Origin: Desulfuromonas sp. AOP6
GTDB lineage: Bacteria; Desulfobacterota; Desulfuromonadia; Desulfuromonadales; SZUA-540
Assembly (NCBI RefSeq): GCF_009731355.2
Contig: NZ_AP022810.1
Location: 744,001 to 808,000, forward strand
Direction: 5' to 3'
Length of the DNA: 64,000 nucleotides
Under the pieces are notes generated by a model. That model saw nothing but the letters and a program-made list of their open reading frames with translations, was not told the DNA's origin and did no database searches. A program made the position numbers and the translations under genes. This document shows positions 14,648 through 23,506 of this stretch, piece by piece. The first letter of the stretch is position 1, and the number at the start of each line of letters is the position of its first letter.

Positions 14648-15895
14648 TTAGCGTTTCTTGCCGCCACCACCGCCGCCACCGCGTTCGAGAATCCGCACAT
14701 CGATATAGGTCAGGTTGTTGACGAAATCGAGGACCGCCTCGGCGCCGACGGTGGGGTTGTTCTCTTCTTCGGCAATGACGATTTCACCTTCCGTGACGTC
14801 TTCTTCCACGGGGAGCAGGATGCGGGTGCCCGGATCATCGCCGCTGGCCGCTTCAAAGAAGGTGTTGAGGGTGACTGTCGCGCCGCTGGTGTCGGTGCCG
14901 CAGGTTTCGTCCAGGCTGAAGGTGATGCGATAATCGCCGGCGGCCTCGCCACCGTTGACGATGGCATCATTGAGGCTGCGCACGTTCCAGGTGTAGCCGA
15001 AGATGACCTTGCCCTTGACATTGATTTCCGCCGAGTAGTAACCGGGTCCGTCCCCGCCTTCATAGACGGGCTTGTTGAAAATAGGCGGATTGACCAGGTT
15101 TTCGCCCGACCACAGCTTGGCCGTATCGTCCCAGATCAGATTGGCCAGCAGGGGATTGGTCTCCCCGGGGATGTTGGGGTCGTCCCGGCTGACGAGCAGC
15201 TTCTGGATGGTCATCCGAGCGCAGGGGGAGTAGACCGTCGCCTGGTTGCCGGGGCCTTCCAGCACATTCGATCCCTGTACGGCCAGGCCATGCACCTCGT
15301 CGATGCCCCAGCCGTCAACGTGACGCATCTGATATTCCTGCATCGGCGTTGCCAGATCCTGGTAGAGCACCACTTCGGTGCGCACCTGTGACCGCGTGTA
15401 CCAGTCCACTGATTCCAGATTGTCGCCCCAGTCGATCCAGTCCACCACCACGGGGGCACCGATGCCCTCGGCTGCCGCCGCCTGCCAGACGTTGTTCACG
15501 TCCTTCTGCACATAGGCCCGCACGTTCCCTTCTCCCGGGAGAGAGCCGGTGGCCTGGTTGGGAATGCGGTCGTCACAGAAACCATTGTCATCGGGATCGG
15601 GCAGGCAGCTTAAGGGGACATCATCCCCCGTCGTGCCCCACCAGTACCACCAGGTGCCATTGGTGACCGGGGTCATGCCGGGTGTTCCCGTCAGGGTCTT
15701 GCTGACGCCCTCGGCCCAGATCACCGGAAAACTCAGGTTGTTGCCGGCCGCCTCCTCACCACCCCCCGGTTTGCCGGGGATACCTCCTTTGGCGGCCAGG
15801 GCCAGGCACGGCCAGGCCAGCAGGAGAATGGCCGTTATGGCCGTCAGGGTGCCAATCCACGGAATACCTCTGGTCCATCCGCCTGGTCTTTTCAT
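14648..15895 (-). CDS. Secreted protein of unknown function, Gly-rich C-terminus
   Basis: Not recognised. 415 aa, starting with a long signal peptide (hydrophobic ITAILLLAWPCLALAA, cleavage near residue 35) behind AAAGGAGGCGTT. The mature part is acidic and aromatic-rich (GTWWYWWGTTGDD; VVVDWIDWGDNLESVDWYTR) with a few Cys that could form disulfides, and ends in RGGGGGGGKKR. It resembles extracellular beta-rich proteins but no domain is identified. It is monocistronic; the upstream region toward 16069 is about 170 bp. Confidence 0.65.
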   Translation of the reverse strand: MKRPGGWTRGIPWIGTLTAITAILLLAWPCLALAAKGGIPGKPGGGEEAAGNNLSFPVIWAEGVSKTLTGTPGMTPVTNGTWWYWWGTTGDDVPLSCLPDPDDNGFCDDRIPNQATGSLPGEGNVRAYVQKDVNNVWQAAAAEGIGAPVVVDWIDWGDNLESVDWYTRSQVRTEVVLYQDLATPMQEYQMRHVDGWGIDEVHGLAVQGSNVLEGPGNQATVYSPCARMTIQKLLVSRDDPNIPGETNPLLANLIWDDTAKLWSGENLVNPPIFNKPVYEGGDGPGYYSAEINVKGKVIFGYTWNVRSLNDAIVNGGEAAGDYRITFSLDETCGTDTSGATVTLNTFFEAASGDDPGTRILLPVEEDVTEGEIVIAEEENNPTVGAEAVLDFVNNLTYIDVRILERGGGGGGGKKR

Positions 15896-16069
15896 AACGC
15901 CTCCTTTTTGTTGGAGGAGAGTCGCGCCGAACCCCTCCCTTGATAGACGTGTAAATAGGTAAAGATTAATCTTATTATTTCAGAGCAGGCCGGGGGCGCA
16001 ATGGTGCAAGGGGCGCTTAATGAGCAACGAAGGGGTAGATACGAAAGTCAGGAAGGGATAGACGAAAGG

Positions 16070-16675
16070 CTAGGATTCCTGTTCGCCGGTCCAGCCGCTT
16101 TCAGCGGCCAGGGCCACCAGGCCAGAGCGGTTATTGACCTTGAGGGTTTTGTAGAGTCGGCTGAGGTGGGCCTTGATGGTCGGTTCACTCAGACAGAGCA
16201 GGTCGGCAATCTCCCGGTTCTTTCTGCCGCTGGCGACCAGTCTGATAATTTTCCTGTCCTGTTCACTCACTCCTCGCAGACGCCCGCGGGAGGGGAACGT
16301 GGTGCCCTCGCCGAAGACCGCTTTGAGATGAATCTGCTCGACCCAGATCTGTCCCTCATAAACGGCCCGTAGCGCCTTGCCAAACATTTTCACGTCGAGT
16401 TCGGGGGAGATGATGCCGTGAATCCCCTGGCAGTAAAGAAGCCAGGCCAGATCCGTATCCTTCAGGCCGACATCGATGCACAGAAAACGGGCGCGGGTAT
16501 AGTGCTTTTTGAGAAGGTCAATGCGCTCGCGGGAATCAAACAGCACGAGGTCTGGCCAGGTGCCATCCCGGCCCGAAAAGCATTTGTCGACCATGGCACC
16601 CGTCACGTGGTCAAGGATGATTCGCTGCAGTCCTTCAGCTAAAACGCGGTTGTTGATACAGATGAGGATATTCAT
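16070..16675 (-). CDS. LuxR/NarL-type response regulator
   Basis: 201 aa. The C-terminal LuxR helix-turn-helix is clear: GVSEQDRKIIRLVASGRKNR followed by IADLLCLSEPTIKAHLSRLY and KTLKVNNRSGLVALA. The N-terminal 120 residues look like a degenerate receiver (LVLFDSRERI; GIHGIISPELDVKMFGKAL), with the usual acidic pocket incomplete, so phosphorylation is doubtful. Acts as a DNA-binding transcription regulator; the target is unknown. No histidine kinase is adjacent. It is divergent from the FHA-GGDEF gene. Confidence 0.8.
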   Translation of the reverse strand: MNILICINNRVLAEGLQRIILDHVTGAMVDKCFSGRDGTWPDLVLFDSRERIDLLKKHYTRARFLCIDVGLKDTDLAWLLYCQGIHGIISPELDVKMFGKALRAVYEGQIWVEQIHLKAVFGEGTTFPSRGRLRGVSEQDRKIIRLVASGRKNREIADLLCLSEPTIKAHLSRLYKTLKVNNRSGLVALAAESGWTGEQES

Positions 16676-16854
16676 CTTCTGTCCTGGGTAAGGAGGTGTT
16701 TTCTTGAGTCGTGCGCAAGTGCATTCTCTATGAGTTTAAGAGCAATAAGATAAAGATCAACCGCGGTGAACGGATTATCGTGGCTGACCGATAGACGAAA
16801 CCCGCGCTGATCTGCTAAACTTCTGGCAGTTCTGCGTTTGCAAAGGGGACTCAA

Positions 16855-17763
16855 ATGAATAATGGAAACAAGGACAGGAATCGCCATAGCGAGACGATGA
16901 TTTTCAGGCCGGGGGAGCTTTCGGCCCAGGCCCACCAGAAGCAGGCGGTGCTTACCGTGATACGGGGCAATCGGGCTGATCTGGGGCATAACAAGCCCAT
17001 CGGCCAGGAGATCCTGGTCGGTCGCGCCCGGGAGTGCGGCCTGGTGCTGGCGGACATGATGGTGTCGTCGCGCCATGCCCGCATCACGCGACAGGCGGAC
17101 GGCCGCTATGGGCTGGAAGATCTCGGCTCGACCAACGGCACCCGCGTCAACGGCCAGCCGCTGGCCGGGGCCTGGAACTTGGGCGAAGGAGACAAGATCT
17201 ACCTGGGCGAGTCGGTACTGCGCTTCTCCATGGTGGATGCCATGGACCTCGGCTATCACGATGAACTGTCGCAACTGGCGCGTGTCGATCCACTGACGGG
17301 GCTTGACACCAAACGCTGCTTTGACGATGCCCTTGCCATCGCTCTGCAGCATGCTCTGTACCAGCGACAGCCCCTGTCGGTGCTGATGATGGACATGGAC
17401 GGGATCAAACCCATCAACGACACCCATGGACACCTGTTCGGAGAGCACGCCATCGCCCAGACCGGCCGCCTGATCGCCCGGGTGCTGGGGGAGCAGGGGC
17501 GGGCCTGCCGTTTTGGCGGCGACGAGTTTACCGCCATGCTGCCCGGTTTCGACAAGGCCGCCGCCGTGCAGGTGGCCGAGGAGATCCGCCGGCTGTTGCA
17601 GGAAGCGGGTCTGGAAAAAAACGGCATCCCCCTGCAGCCGACCATCTCCATCGGCGTCGCCAGCTGCCCCGAGGATGGCGACACCTTGCTGGCGCTGGTG
17701 GACGCGGCGGACCGGGCTCTCTACCGCTCCAAGCGGGCGGGCAAGAACCGGGTGAGCGTTTGA
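16855..17763 (+). CDS. FHA-GGDEF diguanylate cyclase
   Basis: 302 aa. An FHA phosphothreonine-binding domain (residues about 45-130: ILVGRARECGLVL, VSSRHARITR, LEDLGSTNGTRVNG) precedes a GGDEF domain (about 140-302: VDPLTGLDTKRCFDDAL, CRFGGDEFTAML, and the final ADRALYRSKRAGKNRVSV). The active-site GGDEF is intact, so it should make cyclic di-GMP from GTP. The RxxD inhibitory site expected a few residues before GGDEF is absent. FHA input suggests activation by a phosphorylated partner, for example a Ser/Thr kinase, none of which is nearby. RBS AAAGGGGA. Confidence 0.88.
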   Translation: MNNGNKDRNRHSETMIFRPGELSAQAHQKQAVLTVIRGNRADLGHNKPIGQEILVGRARECGLVLADMMVSSRHARITRQADGRYGLEDLGSTNGTRVNGQPLAGAWNLGEGDKIYLGESVLRFSMVDAMDLGYHDELSQLARVDPLTGLDTKRCFDDALAIALQHALYQRQPLSVLMMDMDGIKPINDTHGHLFGEHAIAQTGRLIARVLGEQGRACRFGGDEFTAMLPGFDKAAAVQVAEEIRRLLQEAGLEKNGIPLQPTISIGVASCPEDGDTLLALVDAADRALYRSKRAGKNRVSV

Positions 17764-17804
17764 GACTGGCGGTTACTTTCTTACAACAGTAAAGGAGGTT
17801 CATC

Positions 17805-18320
17805 ATGACAAGATGGCTGCTTGTTCTGTGTGTGGTGGTCGCGGGTGCCGTTTCGGCAATGGCGCAGACGGGAGAAAAGCTGGCGCCGGCGCCCAACGGC
17901 ATCGAGGTGCCGGAAGGTTATCGGGATTGGCGGGTTGTCGCTGTTTCGCACCGCACGGACAACCATTCGCTGCGGGTGATCCTGGGCAACGACGTGGCTA
18001 TCGCGGCGGCGCAGGCAGGGCAGACCAATCCCTGGCCGGACGGCGCCATCCTGGGCAAGATCGTGTGGAAGGATGCGACCGATGCCCTCTGGCCGGCCGC
18101 CCAGGTGCCCGGGGAGCTGCTGCATACCGAGTTCATGATCAAGGACAGCGAGCGCTTTGCCGCCACCCAGGGCTGGGGCTTCGCCCGCTGGCGCGGCCCG
18201 GAGCAGATCCCCTACGGCCAGGACGCCTCCTTCGTGCAGGAGTGTATCGGCTGCCACACCCCGGCCAAGGATAACGACTACGTCTTCACCCACCCGGCCC
18301 GGTGGCCCAAGCTCCCCTGA
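17805..18320 (+). CDS. Cytochrome P460 family protein
   Basis: 171 aa with signal peptide (WLLVLCVVVAGAVSAMAQ) behind AAAGGAGG. The heme attachment site CIGCH lies near the C-terminus in QECIGCHTPAKDNDYVFTHP, as in cytochrome P460 proteins. YRDWRVVAVSHRTDNHSLRV and ILGNDVAIAAA are conserved family blocks. Some members oxidise hydroxylamine; most, including this one by context, have no assigned substrate. Periplasmic. It follows the FHA-GGDEF gene by about 40 bp, though functional linkage is unclear. Confidence 0.85.
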   Translation: MTRWLLVLCVVVAGAVSAMAQTGEKLAPAPNGIEVPEGYRDWRVVAVSHRTDNHSLRVILGNDVAIAAAQAGQTNPWPDGAILGKIVWKDATDALWPAAQVPGELLHTEFMIKDSERFAATQGWGFARWRGPEQIPYGQDASFVQECIGCHTPAKDNDYVFTHPARWPKLP

Positions 18321-18415
18321 GGTGAGTCAGCCAAAATTTCATTGTTCCAGAAGGAGCATCCCTTGCGGCAGGCTCTTGTCGGCCTTCTGACCCTTTTGCG
18401 GGAGGATAGACCGGG

Positions 18416-18496
18416 GTGGACAGAATATCTGAAATCGATATACTTGACCCCGAAAGTCACCTCGATCTGAATTTCGATGCGGGCATGGAGGAGTGA
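18416..18496 (+). CDS. Possible 26-residue acidic peptide, coupled to ferritin-like gene
   Basis: GTG start 10 nt after GGGAGGA; the frame encodes VDRISEIDILDPESHLDLNF and six more residues, then TGA directly abutting the ATG of the next gene (TGAATG). Good RBS, codon use like the neighbours and exact coupling favour a real leader peptide or small subunit. No homologue is recognised. Confidence 0.35.
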   Translation: MDRISEIDILDPESHLDLNFDAGMEE

Positions 18497-18952
18497 ATGC
18501 GGTTTGAACAGACCCGGGATGTGCTCAATCACATAGGAGCCTTCCATAAGCAGGCCGGTCGGCTTTATACGGAACTGAAGGGGCACTGCAGCAATGCGCG
18601 GGTTCGTCTTCTGCTGGACTATATTTCTCGCCATGAGCTGAACCTGGAAAAGAATATCGCCGCCTTTCGGGATGACCTCCCGGAAAGCGTGCTGTCCAGC
18701 TGGTTCAAGTACTCCCACGATCAGGATATTTTTGCTGCTCTGAACGAGGTAGACCGAGAAAAGGATATGCCCTTTGACGATGTGCTGGATCTGGCACTGG
18801 AGCTGGATGGACAATTGGTTGAGCTCTACCAGGAAATGATGGAGCGCAGCACCTCCGCCGAGGTGAAGGACATCTTCAACAGTCTGCTGCTGCAGGAGAT
18901 GAAAGAAAAGCAGACCCTGGTACGCAATGCCCTGGGTCTGATGGATATTTGA
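18497..18952 (+). CDS. Ferritin-like/rubrerythrin-like four-helix protein
   Basis: 151 aa, almost entirely helical with spaced Glu and His residues (HIGAFHKQAGRLYTELKG; YISRHELNLEKNIA; LDLALELDGQLVELYQEMME; LLLQEMKEKQTLV), the pattern of a short ferritin-like fold. The C-terminal LxxEMxEKxxL block fits a fourth helix. A diiron site is plausible but not proven because ExxH motifs are only partly present. Possibly stress or iron related. Located just before the nqr operon, with 46 bp between. Confidence 0.6.
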   Translation: MRFEQTRDVLNHIGAFHKQAGRLYTELKGHCSNARVRLLLDYISRHELNLEKNIAAFRDDLPESVLSSWFKYSHDQDIFAALNEVDREKDMPFDDVLDLALELDGQLVELYQEMMERSTSAEVKDIFNSLLLQEMKEKQTLVRNALGLMDI

Positions 18953-18998
18953 CGGGACGGCACTGATCTACTCCATGACACCAGGTGAAATCCACCCC

Positions 18999-20345
18999 AT
19001 GAAAATCATTCAGATACGGCGCGGGCTCGATATCCCGTTTATCGGACAACCTGAACAGCATATCCACAACGGACCCTCCGTAAAGCGCGTGGCCCTTCTG
19101 GGCCCCGACTATTCCGGTCTCAAGCCGACCATGGAAGTGGCCGAGGGGGATCGGGTGCGGGCCGGGCAAACGCTCTTCACCGACAAGCGCTGCCCCGACG
19201 TGCGTTTCACCGCCCCGGGAGCCGGGCGGGTGACGGCTATTCACCGTGGGCCCAAGCGGGTGCTGCTGGCCGTGGAGATCGCCCTGGAAGGTGACGGGGC
19301 GGAAACCTTTCCGAACTACCCGGAAAATCGTCTGTCGCAGCTCTCGCGCCAGCAGGTCGTCGACAACCTGTTGCAGTCGGGCCTGTGGACGGCCCTGCGC
19401 CGCCGACCCTTCGACCGCGTGCCCGACCCGGCGGAAATGCCTGCGGCCCTGTTCGTCACCGCCATGGCCAGTGATCCGCTGGCCGCCGATGTGGCGGTCG
19501 TTCTCGGCGAGCAGCACGATAATTTCAGGTGCGGCTTGCGCGTGCTCAGTCGTTTGTGCGAGAGCCCGCGTTACGTCTGCCAGGCACCGGGGCTGGAGTT
19601 GCCTCAGGGGGAAGGCTTCGAGGCGGTCGCCTTTGCCGGACCCCATCCGGCCGGGCTGGTCGGCACGCACATTCACCACCTGCACCCCGTCAATGTCGAG
19701 CGCCCCGTCTGGCACATCGGCTATCAGGATGTCATCGCTATCGGCCATCTCTTTGTGCGCGGGAAGCTGCGGCTGGAGCGGGTCATTGCCCTGGGGGGAG
19801 AAGGCATGCGCAAGCCGCGTCTGCTGCGTACCCGTCTGGGTGCACAGCTGGGCGACCTGCTGCGGGACGAACTGGTCGACGGGCGTCAGCGGCTGTTATC
19901 CGGATCGCCCCTGAGTGGTCATGCCGCCCGCGGTCCCCTCGGCTTTCTCGGCCGCTATCATCTGCAGGCCTGCGCGCTGCCCGAAGCGCTGGATACCCCC
20001 GTCTCGCTGAGCTGGCTGCGGCCGGGATTCGGCTCCTGGTCGGTGCGCAATCTCTTTGCCGGCGGGATGGCCCGGCGGCGCCCGCACGGCTTCACCACAG
20101 CGCGGGGAGGGGAAGGGAGGGCCATCTATCCCATCGGCACCTATGAGCAGGTGCTGCCGCTGGATGTTTCCGCCACCTATCTCCTGCGGGCGCTGGCGGC
20201 GGGAGACAGTGAAGACGCGCGGGCGCTCGGCTGCCTCGACCTGGCCGAGGAGGATCTGGCCCTGTGCAGTTTTGTCTGCCCGGGGAAAAACGATTTCGGA
20301 CCGCTGCTGCGCAACGTTCTTGATGACATTGAGAAGGAGGGATGA
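18999..20345 (+). CDS. nqrA: Na+-translocating NADH:quinone reductase subunit A
   Basis: 448 aa. NqrA signature at the start: MKIIQIRRGLDIPF, VALLGPDYSGLKPTMEVAEG, then FTAPGAGRVTAIHRGPKRV. Cytoplasmic-side subunit of the NQR complex, involved in quinone interaction. It has the long form ending ...CSFVCPGKNDFGPLLR, typical of NqrA. ATG 18999 is chosen because its sequence is the canonical N-terminus and AGGTGA precedes it; an in-frame ATG at 18975 would add eight atypical residues. First gene of nqrABCDEF-nqrM; its stop overlaps the nqrB start. Confidence 0.93.
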   Translation: MKIIQIRRGLDIPFIGQPEQHIHNGPSVKRVALLGPDYSGLKPTMEVAEGDRVRAGQTLFTDKRCPDVRFTAPGAGRVTAIHRGPKRVLLAVEIALEGDGAETFPNYPENRLSQLSRQQVVDNLLQSGLWTALRRRPFDRVPDPAEMPAALFVTAMASDPLAADVAVVLGEQHDNFRCGLRVLSRLCESPRYVCQAPGLELPQGEGFEAVAFAGPHPAGLVGTHIHHLHPVNVERPVWHIGYQDVIAIGHLFVRGKLRLERVIALGGEGMRKPRLLRTRLGAQLGDLLRDELVDGRQRLLSGSPLSGHAARGPLGFLGRYHLQACALPEALDTPVSLSWLRPGFGSWSVRNLFAGGMARRRPHGFTTARGGEGRAIYPIGTYEQVLPLDVSATYLLRALAAGDSEDARALGCLDLAEEDLALCSFVCPGKNDFGPLLRNVLDDIEKEG

Positions 20346-21502
20346 TGGCCGCGGACCGGCTTGCTCCCATTAAACGTGCTCTGGCTGGTGTCTGGCGCAC
20401 CAGGCCTAGGACAACGGCGAACGCCCCGCATGTGCGCGACGCCCTGAATCTCAAACGCATTCTGCTGGCGGTGGTTGTGGCGCTGCTTCCCTGCGCCTTT
20501 TTCGGCATGTGGAACAGCGGCTATCAGATGCACCGGGCCATGCAGGCCGAAGGGCTCGCCCGCCTCGAAGGCTGGCGGCAGGGGGTCTTCTCCCTCTTCG
20601 GCATCGGCCACGATGCTGCCTACCTGGGGGACAACCTGCTGCTGGGGGCTCTTTACTTTCTGCCGCTGCTGTTGGTCTGCTGGTTTGTGGCTTTTTTCTG
20701 GGAAGCGCTCTTTGCCTCGGTGCGCCAACTGGAGATCAATGAGGGCTGGGGAGTTACCGGCCTGCTGCTGGCCTTGATCCTGCCGCCGGCCATCCCTCTG
20801 TGGCAGGCAGCCCTGGGGGTGAGTTTCGGCATTGTCCTGGGCAAGGAAATTTTCGGCGGCACCGGGCGGAATTTCATGAATCCTGCCCTGACGGCCTATG
20901 CCTTTCTCTACTTCGCCTATCCGGGGCAGTTTTCCAGCAGTAATTCCTATGTGCCCGTCGACGGGGTGAGTGCCGCCACACCGTTGGCCCTCGCCGCCGA
21001 AGGCGGTCTGCTCGAAGTGCAGCAGGGCTGGAGCTGGCTGCAGGCTTTTATCGGCACTATTCCGGGGGCTCCCGGCGAGACTTCGGCCCTCGCCTGTCTG
21101 ATCGGCGCCGCCATCCTGCTTTTTACCGGCGTCGCTTCCTGGCGCACCATGCTGGCCGTGCTGGTGGGTGCCGTTGGTCTTTCGTCTCTCCTCTACGCCG
21201 TCGGCAGCGAAGGCAACCTGCTCTTTTCCGTGCCACCACACTGGCACCTGGTGCTGGGCAGCCTCGCCTTCGGCCTGGTTTTTATGGCGACCGATCCGGT
21301 TTCTTCGGCGCTGACCGATACGGGCAAATGGTTTTACGGGCTGCTCGTCGGTGCGATGCTCATTCTTATCCGGGTACTCAATCCGGCTTTTCCGGAAGGA
21401 ACCATGCTCGCGATCCTGTTTGGCAATGTGCTGGCCCCTTTGATTGACCGCTTCGTGCTCAAGGCACAGATGCGGCGCCGGAGGATGCGCTATGGCCAAT
21501 GA
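20345..21502 (+). CDS. nqrB: Na+-translocating NADH:quinone reductase subunit B
   Basis: 385 aa integral membrane subunit with about ten helices. The Thr that covalently carries FMN in this family lies in GVSAATPLALA (SAAT motif, near residue 220). GKEIFGGTGRNFMNPALTAY is the conserved membrane segment. NqrB forms part of the Na+ path. ATG 20345 overlaps the nqrA stop and is 4 nt from AGGAGG; ATG 20342 is the alternative. Confidence 0.93.
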   Translation: MAADRLAPIKRALAGVWRTRPRTTANAPHVRDALNLKRILLAVVVALLPCAFFGMWNSGYQMHRAMQAEGLARLEGWRQGVFSLFGIGHDAAYLGDNLLLGALYFLPLLLVCWFVAFFWEALFASVRQLEINEGWGVTGLLLALILPPAIPLWQAALGVSFGIVLGKEIFGGTGRNFMNPALTAYAFLYFAYPGQFSSSNSYVPVDGVSAATPLALAAEGGLLEVQQGWSWLQAFIGTIPGAPGETSALACLIGAAILLFTGVASWRTMLAVLVGAVGLSSLLYAVGSEGNLLFSVPPHWHLVLGSLAFGLVFMATDPVSSALTDTGKWFYGLLVGAMLILIRVLNPAFPEGTMLAILFGNVLAPLIDRFVLKAQMRRRRMRYGQ

Positions 21503-22271
21503 TACCGTCGGCCGCACTTTTCTGGTCGCTTTCCTCGTCTGTTTCGTCTGCTCCCTGCTGGTCTCGGGGACCACGGCCGGGTTGCGCGCCAAGAAGGAGC
21601 GGGACGCTCTGGTCCGCCACTATGGCGATGTCCTCGCTGTCACCGGCCTGATGAACTCGACGGACGATGTTTATGAATTCTGGCAGGCTCATGTCGATCC
21701 TCGTCTGGTCGAGCTGGCGACGGGGAGTTACAGCGATGCCTTCGACCCGGAAGCCTTCAACCAGGAGCGGGCGGCAAGGGATCCTTCCCTGAATCGGACC
21801 ATTCCTGCCGATCTGGACAGCGCCGGCCTGCGCACCCGGTCGCGTTTTGCCCCTGTCTACCTGATCCGGCAGGAAGGCGAGGTTCGCCAGGTGGTGCTGC
21901 CGGTACACGGCAAGGGCCTGTGGTCCACCATGTACGGCTATATCGCTCTGCAACCCGATCTGCGCACCGTTGCCGGTTTCGGTTTCCATGAACATGGGGA
22001 GACTCCCGGACTGGGCGGTGAAGTGGACAATCCCCAATGGCTGGCCCAGTGGCCGGGCAAGGTGGTCTTCGACGATAAGGGGGAGGTGCGTATCGAGGTG
22101 CTGCGTGGCCAGGTGGATGAGGATTCCGCCAAGGCCCGCTATCAGGTCGATGGTATTTCCGGGGCGACCATGACGACCAGGGGCGTGACCAACCTGCTGC
22201 GCTACTGGCTGGGGCCGGATGGTTTCGGTCCCTATCTGGAGCGTTTGCGACAGGAGGGTTTCAATGGGTAA
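21492..22271 (+). CDS. nqrC: Na+-translocating NADH:quinone reductase subunit C
   Basis: 259 aa with one N-terminal membrane helix ([18 protein letters not shown]) and a periplasmic FMN-binding domain. The flavin-bearing Thr is in [13 protein letters not shown] (SGAT motif) near residue 225-230. [18 protein letters not shown] is the conserved FMN-domain block. The start overlaps the end of nqrB and the stop overlaps nqrD, as expected for tight coupling. Confidence 0.93.
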   Translation: MANDTVGRTFLVAFLVCFVCSLLVSGTTAGLRAKKERDALVRHYGDVLAVTGLMNSTDDVYEFWQAHVDPRLVELATGSYSDAFDPEAFNQERAARDPSLNRTIPADLDSAGLRTRSRFAPVYLIRQEGEVRQVVLPVHGKGLWSTMYGYIALQPDLRTVAGFGFHEHGETPGLGGEVDNPQWLAQWPGKVVFDDKGEVRIEVLRGQVDEDSAKARYQVDGISGATMTTRGVTNLLRYWLGPDGFGPYLERLRQEGFNG

Positions 22272-22884
22272 GATGGGCAAAACCCTGTTCGGGCCGATTT
22301 TCGACAACAATCCCATCGCCCTGCAGATTCTCGGGATCTGTTCGGCCCTGGCGGTGACGACCCGTCTGGAGACGGCCCTGGTCATGTCCCTGGCGGTCAC
22401 GGCCGTGGTCGCCTTTTCCAGCGCTTCGGTCAGCCTCATCCGCCGGCAGATTCCCGGAAGTATCCGCCTCATCGTACAGATGACCATCATCGCTTCGCTG
22501 GTCATTGTAGTCGATCAGATTTTGCAGGCCTTTCTTCCCGATATCAGCAAGCAGCTCTCCGTCTTTGTCGGCCTCATCATCACCAACTGCATCGTGCTGG
22601 GGCGTGCGGAAGCCTTCGCCATGAAGAATTCCGTCGGCATGAGCTTTCTCGACGGCATCGGCAACGGTCTGGGCTACAGCCTGGTTCTGCTTCTCGTGGC
22701 CTTCCTGCGCGAACTGTTCGGCTCGGGCAGTCTCTTCGGTCTGCAGGTCTTCAGCCTGACCCAGTCGGGCGGCTGGTACGTGACCAACGGGCTCATGCTG
22801 CTGCCACCGAGCGCCTTCTTTATCATCGGCCTGCTCATCTGGGTACTGCGTACCTGGAAGAAGGATCAGGTGGAGGAAGAGTAA
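22264..22884 (+). CDS. nqrD: Na+-translocating NADH:quinone reductase subunit D
   Basis: 206 aa, six-helix membrane subunit of the NqrD/RnfE family ([49 protein letters not shown]). The conserved Cys in TNCIVLGR is one of the pair that with NqrE binds an iron centre within the membrane. It overlaps nqrC by 8 nt and nqrE by 1 nt. Confidence 0.93.
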   Translation: MGKMGKTLFGPIFDNNPIALQILGICSALAVTTRLETALVMSLAVTAVVAFSSASVSLIRRQIPGSIRLIVQMTIIASLVIVVDQILQAFLPDISKQLSVFVGLIITNCIVLGRAEAFAMKNSVGMSFLDGIGNGLGYSLVLLLVAFLRELFGSGSLFGLQVFSLTQSGGWYVTNGLMLLPPSAFFIIGLLIWVLRTWKKDQVEEE

Positions 22885-23492
22885 TGGAGCACTATCTCAA
22901 CATATTCATCCGCGCCGTCTTTATCGAGAACATGGCTTTGGCCTTCTTTCTCGGCATGTGCACCTTTCTGGCCGTCTCCAAAAAGGTGGACACGGCTCTG
23001 GGTCTGGGGCTGGCCGTGGTCGTGGTACAGACCCTCACCGTGCCCATCAACAACCTCATCTACCGCTACCTGCTGCGGGAAGGGGGCCTGTCCTGGGCCG
23101 GTCTCGACAACGTCGATCTGACCTTTCTCGGACTGATCTGCTATATCGGCGTCATCGCCGCCATCGTGCAGATTCTGGAGATGGTGCTGGATAAATACGT
23201 GCCGCGCCTTTACGCCGCCCTGGGCATCTTTCTGCCCCTGATTACCGTCAACTGTATGATTCTGGGCGGCTCCCTCTTCATGGTGGAGCGCAGCTACAGT
23301 TTCAGCGAAAGCATCGTCTTCGGCCTGGGCAGCGGCACCGGCTGGGCCTTGGCCATTACCGCTCTGGCCGGTATTCGCACCCGGCTTAACTACAGCAACA
23401 TCCCGGCCGGTCTGCGCGGTCTCGGTATCACCTTTATCGTGGTCGGACTCATGTCCCTGGCGTTCATGGCCTTTTCAGGGATCCAATTATAA
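22884..23492 (+). CDS. nqrE: Na+-translocating NADH:quinone reductase subunit E
   Basis: 202 aa, six-helix paralogue of NqrD ([38 protein letters not shown]). VNCMILG holds the conserved Cys of the shared iron site. The first codon overlaps the nqrD stop. NqrE-specific rather than RnfA: the operon context has nqrA/B/C/F. Confidence 0.93.
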   Translation: MEHYLNIFIRAVFIENMALAFFLGMCTFLAVSKKVDTALGLGLAVVVVQTLTVPINNLIYRYLLREGGLSWAGLDNVDLTFLGLICYIGVIAAIVQILEMVLDKYVPRLYAALGIFLPLITVNCMILGGSLFMVERSYSFSESIVFGLGSGTGWALAITALAGIRTRLNYSNIPAGLRGLGITFIVVGLMSLAFMAFSGIQL

Positions 23493-23506
23493 CAACGGAT
23501 TTTTCC

